A program made the position numbers and the translations under genes. Under the pieces are notes generated by a model, which worked only from the letters and a program-made list of their open reading frames with translations, was not told the DNA's origin and made no database searches. From Minisyncoccota bacterium (lineage in GTDB: Bacteria; Patescibacteriota; Minisyncoccia; Phycocordibacterales; UBA2100): a stretch of DNA of 6,145 nt. The DNA is taken from NCBI GenBank assembly GCA_018061585.1, contig JAGOTU010000053.1:1-6145 (forward strand), read 5' to 3'. Shown piece after piece: positions 1 to 5,110 of the stretch (positions are counted from its first letter, which is position 1; every line of letters starts with the position of its first letter).

Positions 1-287
1 GGATACAGCGTAAGCAGATAGAAGTACGCAGCGAACACGATCACCATAGGCACCGCAGAGATGAGCGACAGTATCAGCGCTCCCTGCACCACACTCACCT
101 CACCCACGTACGCATATATAGCTGCAGCACCCACGAAGCTCATGAGCGTAGAAATGATAAGGAGGCCGCCGATCTTGTTATGGATGCTGGATTCCGCCGG
201 AACCTTACTGTTGCCGGTGAGGTACTCGTCGATGTAATTGACGAGCGCCAGGCAGAACACATGCCCTAATACGTAAGCGAGCCACAT
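1..287 (-). CDS. Partial N-terminus of a multi-pass membrane permease, possibly EamA/DMT family
   Basis: The first 95 codons are present and the gene runs off the left edge. It begins MWLAYVLGHVFCLALVNYID and has three hydrophobic stretches: residues 1-18, about 41-62, and about 68-92. The short polar segment near residues 19-40 (NYIDEYLTG, then KVPAES) and the aromatic YFYLL after the third helix recall the first half of drug/metabolite transporter (EamA) proteins of Parcubacteria-type genomes. Members of that family usually have about 10 helices in roughly 280-300 residues and export or import small metabolites across the inner membrane. The ATG at 285-287 is chosen because an AGGTGA SD-like element (298-303) lies 10 nt upstream. 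It is divergent from the gene at 456. Being an integral membrane protein is well supported. The family is an inference from a fragment, and the substrate is unknown. Confidence 0.6.
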   Translation of the reverse strand, partial: MWLAYVLGHVFCLALVNYIDEYLTGNSKVPAESSIHNKIGGLLIISTLMSFVGAAAIYAYVGEVSVVQGALILSLISAVPMVIVFAAYFYLLTLY

Positions 288-402
288 AGGACAACTATCA
301 CCTATTTTGATCCCGTCTGCACCTCGTCGGCGCATATTCCCACATTCGGAAGTATGTGAGAGTTTCTCGCGTCAGGATTGCGACTGGCACTTGTTCACTG
401 CT

Positions 403-430
403 TTGAACAGCTTAGATTTGTGTGTAGAGT
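403..430 (+). promoter_or_regulatory. Candidate sigma70-type promoter for the gene at 456
   Basis: TTGAAC (403-408) and TAGAGT (425-430) are separated by 16 nt and would give a short leader that includes the GGGAG ribosome site at 444-448. Each hexamer matches 4 of 6 consensus positions. This is plausible but weak evidence. Confidence 0.3.
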
Positions 431-455
431 GGCGGTGGAAAATGGGAGCAACCAA

Positions 456-1097
456 ATGAGCAGGATCGTACAACTGAGCGGCACATTCGCTGAGCGACTT
501 GCCACTGCAAACGCGCTAGAGGAGGGGCTTTTCTTCCTCGCGAGCGTAAGTAACACTCGCTTTCTCACGAAGCGACGCTGGTACCCCGATCGCTCGGAGA
601 GTGATGTGATCGTGGTCAAAGGCTTGCAGAGGGTCATGGACCTGCAGCCGGGCGAAAAGGCCGGCGAGTTCATCTCCGACGGATATTGGTCGGCGGATTA
701 CATCGTGGTTCTCGATAAGCCGGACACCACGCTGTTCAATCTGACGTCCAAGGTGCCGGAATATCGTGCGGAAGCCGGACAAGCACACGGATGCCTCGTG
801 ATCGTCACGATCGCGATTGCATCACTGATCGTTCTCGCCGTTTCGCTCCTTGCGGGTCAAGGATGGTGGAGCGTGCTGTGGGCGTTCTTGGTTCAGGCAG
901 TGGTCCTTGCAGGATTCATTCTGGAATACCCGGTAAAGGCCTGGTACGCGGCGGTACTCGGGTGGTGGTACGTGCGTGATGCGATCAAGAAGAATCGCGG
1001 CACACGCGAGCATTACCTTGAGCTCGTCACGCACCTGTCCGAATGTGACGACCCTGTCGCCCGTGACGTGAACAAACGAATCCTGAAACTGATCTGA
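456..1097 (+). CDS. Membrane-anchored protein of unknown function, 213 aa
   Basis: I do not recognise the family. The ATG at 456 is preferred over an upstream TTG at 378 because GGGAG (444-448) sits 7 nt before it. The N-terminal half (residues 1-110) is soluble-looking, with mixed charge and several aromatic residues (for example RRWYPDRSESD at 40-50 and YWSADYIVVLD at 77-87). Two membrane helices follow at about 113-133 and 137-157, then a Trp/Tyr-rich segment (159-173, including GWWYV) that is probably at the membrane interface. A basic and acidic tail ends in NKRILKLI. A bitopic hairpin anchor holding an N-terminal domain on one face of the membrane is the simplest reading. The gene stands alone, divergent from the permease at the left edge, and is followed after 30 nt by its own terminator. 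Confidence 0.8.
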   Translation: MSRIVQLSGTFAERLATANALEEGLFFLASVSNTRFLTKRRWYPDRSESDVIVVKGLQRVMDLQPGEKAGEFISDGYWSADYIVVLDKPDTTLFNLTSKVPEYRAEAGQAHGCLVIVTIAIASLIVLAVSLLAGQGWWSVLWAFLVQAVVLAGFILEYPVKAWYAAVLGWWYVRDAIKKNRGTREHYLELVTHLSECDDPVARDVNKRILKLI

Positions 1098-1127
1098 CGG
1101 TCACCCGACCGATCTAGTAATCACATA

Positions 1128-1157
1128 CGGCGCGGAAATCCCGCGCCGCTTGTTTTT
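1128..1157 (+). terminator. Rho-independent terminator of the 456-1097 gene
   Basis: A perfect 8-bp GC stem (CGGCGCGG at 1128-1135 with CCGCGCCG at 1141-1148) closes a 5-nt loop. It is followed by a T-rich run, TTGTTTTT (1150-1157). It starts 30 nt after the stop codon and points along the plus strand. Confidence 0.88.
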
Positions 1158-1337
1158 GTGCCGCTTTAACATTGGGTTCATAGGACATGTGTGAGTCTGG
1201 TCGGATGAAAGCACTCACATATCACGACACAACTGGTGTGCGCGCGGCATGGATTGAGAGTATTTTGTGGTTTTATGCATCTTCCATTCTTTCTGAATAC
1301 CCCTCCCATGCTTAAGGAAATACGAGTACAAAAATAC
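1158..1337. other. Gap between two terminators, no supported gene
   Basis: This 180-nt stretch lies between the terminator of the plus-strand gene and that of the minus-strand gene, so it should be largely untranscribed. It is locally T-rich around 1260-1295. A plus-strand frame of 42 codons (1187-1315) and a minus-strand frame of about 43 codons are open but lack a properly placed ribosome site. I see no repeat or structured RNA here. Confidence 0.6.
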
Positions 1338-1362
1338 AAAGCCCGACATTACATCGGGCTTT
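1330..1362 (-). terminator. Rho-independent terminator of the 1387-1986 gene
   Basis: AAAGCCCGA (1338-1346) and TCGGGCTTT (1354-1362) form a perfect 9-bp stem with a 7-nt loop. Read on the minus strand, the stem is followed by a T-rich tract whose core is five T residues (A run at 1330-1334 on the plus strand). It begins 24 nt past the stop codon of the minus-strand gene. The stem itself ends in TTT on the plus strand too, so weak bidirectional activity is possible. Confidence 0.87.
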
Positions 1363-1386
1363 GGTCCTTGTCGGACGAAGGATCGA

Positions 1387-1986
1387 TTACGCGAGGGTAA
1401 CCAGCACGTCGTTGGGCTTCAAACTTTCATGCGTTGGCATATACTTAACACCCCAATCGCCGTGCTGAATCCTCCAATAGAGCGCGGGTATGGCATCGTA
1501 CGATGCATATTGCCCCTTACCATCAATGTGGTACCGCGTTCCCGCGAAGATGAACCGTGCACTGGATCGCATATCCATCATCTCTTCTGTCGCCGCCTGC
1601 GGCCGCTTGAGAAGAAAGTCGAGCACACAGGCATTTGCTGCGCGACGATGTTTCCAAGCGACGACACAAACACCTCCCTCGGTGCGTTCGGTGCCGAGCA
1701 CCTTTTCCGCGCGAAGCAGCTTCACTACCCCGGGTTTCCACTCGATAATGCCCTGTCTCATGTGTTCCACAATCTTGTAGATCTCGGAATTGCGCGGATC
1801 TGCATCGCAATCCACCCGGTACACGAAGCTGGGATGCGATCCCCTGCATATCTGAATGACTTCGCTGAGCAAGGCGGCATCATCGGCCAAGCTGTTGAGA
1901 TCCGACGGCTTACCATCGGCTTTCAACCACGCCTGTGCGAATTTATGCGCTAACCCAAGACCCTCAAATTTATCGCTCGTAAACAT
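1387..1986 (-). CDS. Hypothetical soluble protein, 199 aa
   Basis: I do not recognise this protein. It has no signal peptide and no membrane helix. The start at 1986 is well fixed: AAAGGA (1993-1998 on the plus strand) lies 6 nt before the ATG. The first 50 residues look helical and end in QICRGSHPSF. A middle part (residues 68-97) carries IYKIVEHMRQGIIEWKPGVV and a basic KLLRAEK. A second part, from about 105, has alternating hydrophobic residues (GVCVVAWKHRR, then CVLDFLLKRP), and the C-terminal third (144-199) has the aromatic-rich strands RFIFAGTRYH, ALYWRIQHGDWGVKY and the end VLVTLA. This suggests an alpha/beta or beta-rich cytosolic domain. There are four cysteines (47, 60, 107, 120), with no obvious metal-site spacing. 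The gene is its own transcription unit, with a hairpin terminator just downstream and a dyad-rich region upstream. Confidence 0.8.
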   Translation of the reverse strand: MFTSDKFEGLGLAHKFAQAWLKADGKPSDLNSLADDAALLSEVIQICRGSHPSFVYRVDCDADPRNSEIYKIVEHMRQGIIEWKPGVVKLLRAEKVLGTERTEGGVCVVAWKHRRAANACVLDFLLKRPQAATEEMMDMRSSARFIFAGTRYHIDGKGQYASYDAIPALYWRIQHGDWGVKYMPTHESLKPNDVLVTLA

Positions 1987-1992
1987 CTCGTG

Positions 1993-1998
1993 TCCTTT
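1993..1998 (-). promoter_or_regulatory. Ribosome binding site AAAGGA of the 1387-1986 gene
   Basis: Minus-strand AAAGGA lies 6 nt before the ATG at 1986. It is part of the longer string GAAAGGACA, which also precedes the start at 2761, and it decides the start codon. Confidence 0.75.
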
Positions 1999-2033
1999 CT
2001 GTGCCTATCCGTAAGGATGTTGGCATCTGAGCA

Positions 2034-2045
2034 GGTCATATGACC
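2034..2045. repeat. 12-bp perfect palindrome, possible operator
   Basis: GGTCATATGACC is a perfect palindrome about 48 nt upstream of the minus-strand start at 1986. On the minus strand the enclosed TATGAC could serve as a -10 element with TTGTGG as a poor -35 at 17-nt spacing. The palindrome would then overlap the promoter, as an operator does. This is an inference from position only. Confidence 0.4.
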
Positions 2046-2079
2046 ACCGCCACTAAACCACAACCCCGCCTATTCTCAA

Positions 2080-2098
2080 ACTGACCGTCGGGGTCAGT
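2080..2098. repeat. Inverted repeat, 7-bp arms
   Basis: ACTGACC (2080-2086) and GGTCAGT (2092-2098) are perfect inverted arms around GTCGG. It sits 18 nt from the much longer dyad at 2117-2158, and both centres contain the string GTCGGG. No T tract follows on either strand, so it is not a terminator. Confidence 0.55.
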
Positions 2099-2116
2099 CC
2101 CTCAAATACGATATGC

Positions 2117-2158
2117 ACATACACGCATCTGTCCCGGTCGGGACAGATGCGTGTATGT
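2117..2158. repeat. Perfect 20-bp inverted repeat with 2-nt centre
   Basis: The left arm (2117-2136, starting ACATACACGC and ending TGTCCCG) is exactly complementary to the right arm (2139-2158), with only GT between them. The 42-nt element lies in the gap between two minus-strand genes: downstream of the terminator of the 2252 gene and about 130 nt upstream of the start at 1986. Neither strand has a T run after it, so it does not look like a classic terminator. It could be an operator, a cruciform or protein-binding site, or a short non-autonomous palindromic repeat. The inverted repeat itself is certain; its role is unknown. Confidence 0.9.
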
Positions 2159-2200
2159 TGGGAACATCGGTACTTACTGCGGCTCTTCTTACATGGGTGC

Positions 2201-2232
2201 AAATCAAAACGGCGCAGGAAGCCTGCGCCGTT
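2201..2232 (-). terminator. Rho-independent terminator of the 2252-2761 gene
   Basis: AACGGCGCAGG (2208-2218) and CCTGCGCCGTT (2222-2232) form an 11-bp perfect stem with a 3-nt loop. On the minus strand it is followed by GTTTTGATTT. It begins 19 nt after the stop codon. The stem is GC-rich and strong. Confidence 0.88.
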
Positions 2233-2251
2233 GCGATAGAAGGATCTGTGA

Positions 2252-2761
2252 TCACTTGGACTTGAGTGACTGCATCACTTTGTGCGCGATGTCACTTCGC
2301 TTGGGCTTCTTCGCCGCAGCGGAGAGACCGTCTTCGACGATGTGCACGGTGCCGTACTTTAGCTTACGGTACGTCTTCGGCTCTTGGTCCGATGGCACCA
2401 GTTCCTCAAGACGCTCGTCGAGCTTCCACCAATTTCGCTCACTGATCCTATCGAGGTGTTCGGCGAACGGGCGGATTTTGTCGAGAAGAATGGTCCCCGA
2501 TCGACGGTAGGAATGCTTGTCCTCACCCTCGGCCTTGGAGAACTCGTCCCATTCCGACACGATGACGATCTTGTTCTTCTTGTGCAGACTCGCGACCGCC
2601 CGCGTCAGCTGCTTGGTCGTATAGAATTCCCGAGCCACATGGAGTACCCGCGTCAGACTGACGCCGGCCTTTGCCCCGTTCTTGACGGTTGAACGTGTGA
2701 TGCGAACCTGACGAATCGTCGCAATGACGAAGTCTTCGCAAGGTGGAAGTTCCGTAGTCAT
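2252..2761 (-). CDS. Hypothetical protein, 169 aa, possibly winged-helix DNA-binding
   Basis: I do not recognise the family. The frame is open up to an ATG at 2833, but the start at 2761 is preferred because AAAGGA lies 8 nt before it, in the same GAAAGGACA context as the neighbouring gene. Residues 9-70 could form a compact helical domain ending in a strand: helices around 10-19, 36-47 and 50-61 (TKQLTRAVASLHKKN), then KIVIVSEW, which resembles the recognition helix and wing of a winged-helix fold. The rest is strongly charged (FSKAEGEDKHSYRR, DERLEELVPSDQEPKTYRKLK). The C-terminus is basic and ends QSLKSK. There is no signal peptide or membrane helix. A nucleic-acid-binding role is a guess from basic character and helix pattern only. 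It is a single-gene unit closed by a hairpin terminator. Confidence 0.78.
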   Translation of the reverse strand: MTTELPPCEDFVIATIRQVRITRSTVKNGAKAGVSLTRVLHVAREFYTTKQLTRAVASLHKKNKIVIVSEWDEFSKAEGEDKHSYRRSGTILLDKIRPFAEHLDRISERNWWKLDERLEELVPSDQEPKTYRKLKYGTVHIVEDGLSAAAKKPKRSDIAHKVMQSLKSK

Positions 2762-2794
2762 ACCCGCTGTCCTTTCAGAAACTATGCTGCCGAT

Positions 2795-2823
2795 ATCGAA
2801 CCATTCAGATAGGGTCGTGTCAA
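2795..2823 (-). promoter_or_regulatory. Candidate promoter for the 2252-2761 gene
   Basis: A perfect consensus -35, TTGACA (2818-2823 read on the minus strand), is followed at 17 nt by TTCGAT (2795-2800), a poor -10. It would give a leader of roughly 25-30 nt that includes the AAAGGA ribosome site. It lies inside the longer reading frame that starts at 2833, which also argues for the shorter start. The -35 is convincing, the -10 is not. Confidence 0.35.
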
Positions 2824-3097
2824 ACACATACACCGCCGATCACATGGTAAAGGTACCCGACACCTTTTCAAGTAGAGATTGTAACGGGCATACGTGTCAT
2901 CCTCTTTGAATTAGTCGAACGAGTTTCCAACGCGGTATAAGACTCCGTAGAATTGATGTCAGCTGTCAGCCGCATCATTCAGCGAAAAAATGACTGAGGT
3001 CGGTGGCACTACACCGCTCGCATCATAGCGGAGTTGATTCCGCTCGAATCGAACTGCGCAGAGTCAGACCGAAACAATGCGAGAAACCTACATCACG
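2824..3097. other. Intergenic stretch between the hypothetical gene and the STAS-like gene
   Basis: No gene is supported here. It holds a weak hairpin AAAGGT/ACCTTT (2849-2867), a hairpin CGGTG/CACCG (3001-3016), and a hairpin AGCGGA/TCCGCT (3027-3044). A run of six A residues (2985-2990), read as T on the minus strand, lies 10 nt beyond the 3001-3016 hairpin. That could be a poor terminator for the STAS-like gene, but the spacing is wrong for a classic one. The direct repeat GTCAGCTGTCAGC occurs at about 2958-2970. Open frames here have no ribosome site. Confidence 0.5.
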
Positions 3098-3343
3098 TCA
3101 ATCCATAATTTTTTGCGCTTTTGCAAGCTGCAGTTGGATAGATGCGCTCATATTCTCCATTTTAATATTGGCCGCCTTTCGACGAAAGATTAACAGGGTT
3201 TCGTGCAAAAAAGATGGTGACGCCATCTCAACGCCTGCAAAATCAAGTATGATGTGACTATCATTGGACATGGGATCGAACACCTCGTGCGCCATAGGCC
3301 GAGTACTAAAAACTGCCCCGTGACTTGTCATCTGAATATGCAT
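3098..3343 (-). CDS. STAS-like protein, DUF4325 type, 81 aa
   Basis: The sequence pattern fits the STAS-like DUF4325 domain. A short strand (GAVFSTRP, 9-16) is followed by a helix, the buried strand HIILDFAGVEMAS (30-42), then PSFLHETLLIF (43-53) starting the next helix. The DF-x-GV followed by S-x-SF/E arrangement is the family's signature as I know it. Typical members are about 80-110 residues, so this is near full length. STAS proteins such as SpoIIAA act as partners of GHKL kinases, and the gene directly follows an ATPase of that fold. The frame is open up to an ATG at 3436, 85 nt inside the ATPase gene. The start at 3343, 8 nt after the ATPase stop codon, gives a family-like length and is chosen. 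No good SD precedes it, so translation may depend on coupling. The DNA is AT-rich. Confidence 0.75.
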   Translation of the reverse strand: MHIQMTSHGAVFSTRPMAHEVFDPMSNDSHIILDFAGVEMASPSFLHETLLIFRRKAANIKMENMSASIQLQLAKAQKIMD

Positions 3344-3351
3344 AGGTGTAT

Positions 3352-4299
3352 TTATATATTCTGGACGTACTCCCTGTAAATAGGGTTGATCTCCTGGTCC
3401 AAGTCTATACGGAAAAATACTATTGTTCCAGGCCATGTCAGGTCTCCCAAACGTCGGCGCACTTCCTTCTTATGAGAATCCAAATAGTAATACCCACCGT
3501 CTGAAATCAGGATTAACTGTCCACCTTTATGCATTTTAGCCATAAGCGACAGGTAATAGAGTCCAATGCCACCGTTGTTCGTATATTGATAGTTAGGATG
3601 CTTAGCGAACGAGGGATTACACGATACTCGATGCTTCATCACTTCGCGTAACAAATCATGATCGCTCATGCTCTCATATTCCTCTCGAAGCGCTGGATTA
3701 GATAGGAGACTCGCTCGTATACCTTGTCCCATGTCGACAGCACAGACTGAGAGACGGTTCGAGTTATCCGCCTTCGCGCAAACAATCCCCGCCTCCGAAG
3801 AGTGCTCGGAGTGGTCGAATACATTGTTGAGAATCTCAAGTACATTGGAATAGACTTCACCCTGGAATTCATTGGCTGCATCGAGCATGTTTCCCATCGC
3901 CGCCTTATATATTTCCTCTGCTCGGGCGCCTTTCCAACCAGGCTCATTGTGTCGTCGAGGCGTAAAAGCTTCAAAATCGATGGGAACGTTTATATTGCTT
4001 TCGGTCGAGCGGCTACCGAAAAGCCCATCGTAGAAGCGTCGTTTTTTTAACACCTCTTGAATCTCCGGGGCAGAGGCAAGAATTTTCTCACATGGGAGAT
4101 CCTGATAATGCCGGGCCAAGCGCCAAATGACTGCGCCGCTAAGCTCATGATACTCTTCCCCTTCGAGCTCAAGACTTATCGTCAATTTTTTCAGGGCTTC
4201 CTTATTTTCCTCAATGCGCTGAAATTTACGCAGCAAAGATTTTACCTGATGATGATGGGGACCGATATCGCGCTTCGTGATAGCAATATCGAGATTCAT
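3352..4299 (-). CDS. GHKL-fold ATP-binding protein (HATPase_c), 315 aa
   Basis: Residues 150-300 carry the Bergerat ATP-binding fold. The N box is EILNNVFDH (E155, N159, H163), in the E-x3-N-x3-H spacing seen in SpoIIAB-type kinases. The G1 box is DMGQGI (189-194), the G2 box is NNGGIGL (241-247), and a closing strand GTIVFFRI lies at 291-298. Between G1 and G2 is a lid of about 45 residues. The N-terminal 150 residues are helical and charged, with no recognised domain, so this is much longer than the roughly 140-residue anti-sigma kinases. It has no transmembrane segment and no histidine-kinase dimerisation motif that I can see, so a cytosolic signalling or remodelling ATPase is likelier than a two-component sensor. 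The pairing with a STAS-like gene 8 nt downstream suggests a partner-switching module. The catalytic boxes are intact; substrate and output are unknown. Confidence 0.88.
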   Translation of the reverse strand: MNLDIAITKRDIGPHHHQVKSLLRKFQRIEENKEALKKLTISLELEGEEYHELSGAVIWRLARHYQDLPCEKILASAPEIQEVLKKRRFYDGLFGSRSTESNINVPIDFEAFTPRRHNEPGWKGARAEEIYKAAMGNMLDAANEFQGEVYSNVLEILNNVFDHSEHSSEAGIVCAKADNSNRLSVCAVDMGQGIRASLLSNPALREEYESMSDHDLLREVMKHRVSCNPSFAKHPNYQYTNNGGIGLYYLSLMAKMHKGGQLILISDGGYYYLDSHKKEVRRRLGDLTWPGTIVFFRIDLDQEINPIYREYVQNI

Positions 4300-4307
4300 T
4301 GGGCCGT

Positions 4308-4336
4308 ATTCTACCCTCTCATTTCAGTGATGAAAA
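4308..4336 (-). promoter_or_regulatory. Promoter of the ATPase/STAS pair, near-leaderless
   Basis: Read on the minus strand, TTTTCA (4331-4336) is 17 nt before TAGAAT (4308-4313), a 5-of-6 match to the -10 consensus. Transcription would start about 7 nt on, near 4301, while the ATG is at 4299, leaving a leader of roughly 0-3 nt. The only purine-rich candidate SD, AGAGGG (4314-4319), is 14 nt from the ATG and inside the promoter, so it would not be in the mRNA. Confidence 0.5.
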
Positions 4337-4390
4337 GCGTTACGGAGAAACCGGGACTAAGTACGTCAGCATCCAAAATCTTGTGGTGTA

Positions 4391-4624
4391 ATGGAGCACA
4401 TGACCAAACAGCAACTAATGGAGGCGCTAATCATTCGCTACGAAGACAATGCCATTGCTGGCAAGAGCGCCAAGACCGCAGGCGTAGCTTACAGCACCGC
4501 CACAAAGCTCTTTACCCTCAAGTTCGGGAAGGACGAACACGATCTGCCCGCAAAGTTCCTAGCCGATCACCCGCAAGGCGGCGACGTGCTGGAGCAGAAT
4601 ATCAAAGCTTGGATTCGCGGATAA
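4391..4624 (+). CDS. Small soluble protein of unknown function, 77 aa
   Basis: I do not recognise it. Its composition is that of a real small folded protein: mixed charged and hydrophobic residues, no membrane helix. It has the segments KQQLMEALIIRYEDNAIAG (6-24), KTAGVAYSTATKLFTLKFG (28-46) and a helical end EQNIKAWIRG. GC-rich codons alternate with ordinary ones through the whole length. The start is uncertain: ATG at 4391 has only a weak GGTG upstream, and ATG at 4400 has GGAG only 3 nt away. The gene is divergent from the ATPase (91 nt apart), and its stop lies 8 nt from the end of the convergent membrane gene, with no terminator between. It could be a regulator or third partner of the ATPase pair, or unrelated. 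Confidence 0.65.
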   Translation: MEHMTKQQLMEALIIRYEDNAIAGKSAKTAGVAYSTATKLFTLKFGKDEHDLPAKFLADHPQGGDVLEQNIKAWIRG

Positions 4625-4632
4625 AGGAGCTG

Positions 4633-5106
4633 CTATCTAATGCGGAACTGCGATGGATTAATCTGACCCGTGCGAGAAATAATCGAGTGCATTACTGTGC
4701 CAAACAGAATACTGAACCCGATCATAAACAAAAAGCTGAAAGCCAAAATCCCAGCAGCGAATCCAAAACCAAATTTGAAGCCCGCTCCTACTCCAAAATC
4801 AGGTATACGAACGCTTGATTGCACATAGACTGGATTTTGGCGTGCTTCTGGATGAGGCTGTGCTTCCAACGGTCGCGGACTTTCCGGCGCCCTCGCAGCG
4901 CCCATATAGATGTTCTTACGCTGCATTTCAAGGCGCTTTTCTTCATCTGTAAGAGGCGCGATTAATGTTAATGATTTAAAGAATTTGCCAAGTGCCGTGT
5001 AAACAGGTTTGTACATAACGAGAGCTGTCAGAAGCGTCGCAGCTGCGAGCGCCAAAAGAATCGGCACGACAGGCTTGTTCAATAGATTATCGAGGAATGT
5101 AACCAT
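4633..5106 (-). CDS. Two-helix membrane protein of unknown function, 157 aa
   Basis: I do not recognise the family. The first membrane helix is at about 12-33 (PVVPILLALAAATLLTALVM). A charged segment (53-72, including DEEKRLEMQRK) and a proline-rich linker (74-92) follow. The second helix, at about 112-138, is rich in Gly and Phe (KFGFGFAAGILAF) and is preceded by GVGAGF. The tail is short and basic, ending in QFRIR. The start at 5106 has AAAGGGGG (5116-5123) 9 nt upstream, overlapping the end of the preceding gene, and only 4 nt separate that stop from this ATG, so the two are almost certainly one operon with coupled translation. Confidence 0.82.
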   Translation of the reverse strand: MVTFLDNLLNKPVVPILLALAAATLLTALVMYKPVYTALGKFFKSLTLIAPLTDEEKRLEMQRKNIYMGAARAPESPRPLEAQPHPEARQNPVYVQSSVRIPDFGVGAGFKFGFGFAAGILAFSFLFMIGFSILFGTVMHSIISRTGQINPSQFRIR

Positions 5107-5110
5107 ACGA

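Noticed and set aside
378..455. TTG-initiated extension of the 213-aa membrane protein
   Set aside because: The ATG at 456 has GGGAG 7 nt upstream, and the candidate promoter lies inside the extension.
1187..1315. Open frame of 42 codons on the plus strand, with a second ATG at 1205
   Set aside because: No SD at a workable distance before either ATG, no promoter, and it lies between two terminators. Its length is within chance.
1429..1953. Plus-strand open frame of 174 codons opposite the 199-aa gene
   Set aside because: No ribosome site, antisense to a gene with a clear SD and terminator, and a composition that mirrors it.
2117..2158. Reading the 20-bp inverted repeat as a Rho-independent terminator
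   Set aside because: No T tract on either strand, and the 2252 gene already has a strong terminator at 2201-2232.
3001..3016. Terminator of the ATPase/STAS pair
   Set aside because: The stem is only 5 bp and the T run lies 10 nt away, so it is noted only as a weak hairpin.
3344..3436. Upstream start of the STAS-like protein at 3436
   Set aside because: It would overlap the ATPase by 85 nt and add 31 residues outside the domain; the start at 3343 gives the usual domain length.
4057..4818. Long plus-strand open frame of 253 codons
   Set aside because: It overlaps the well-supported ATPase, the 77-aa gene and the membrane gene in other frames, and its translation is low-complexity with many Arg and Ser residues, typical of a shadow frame.
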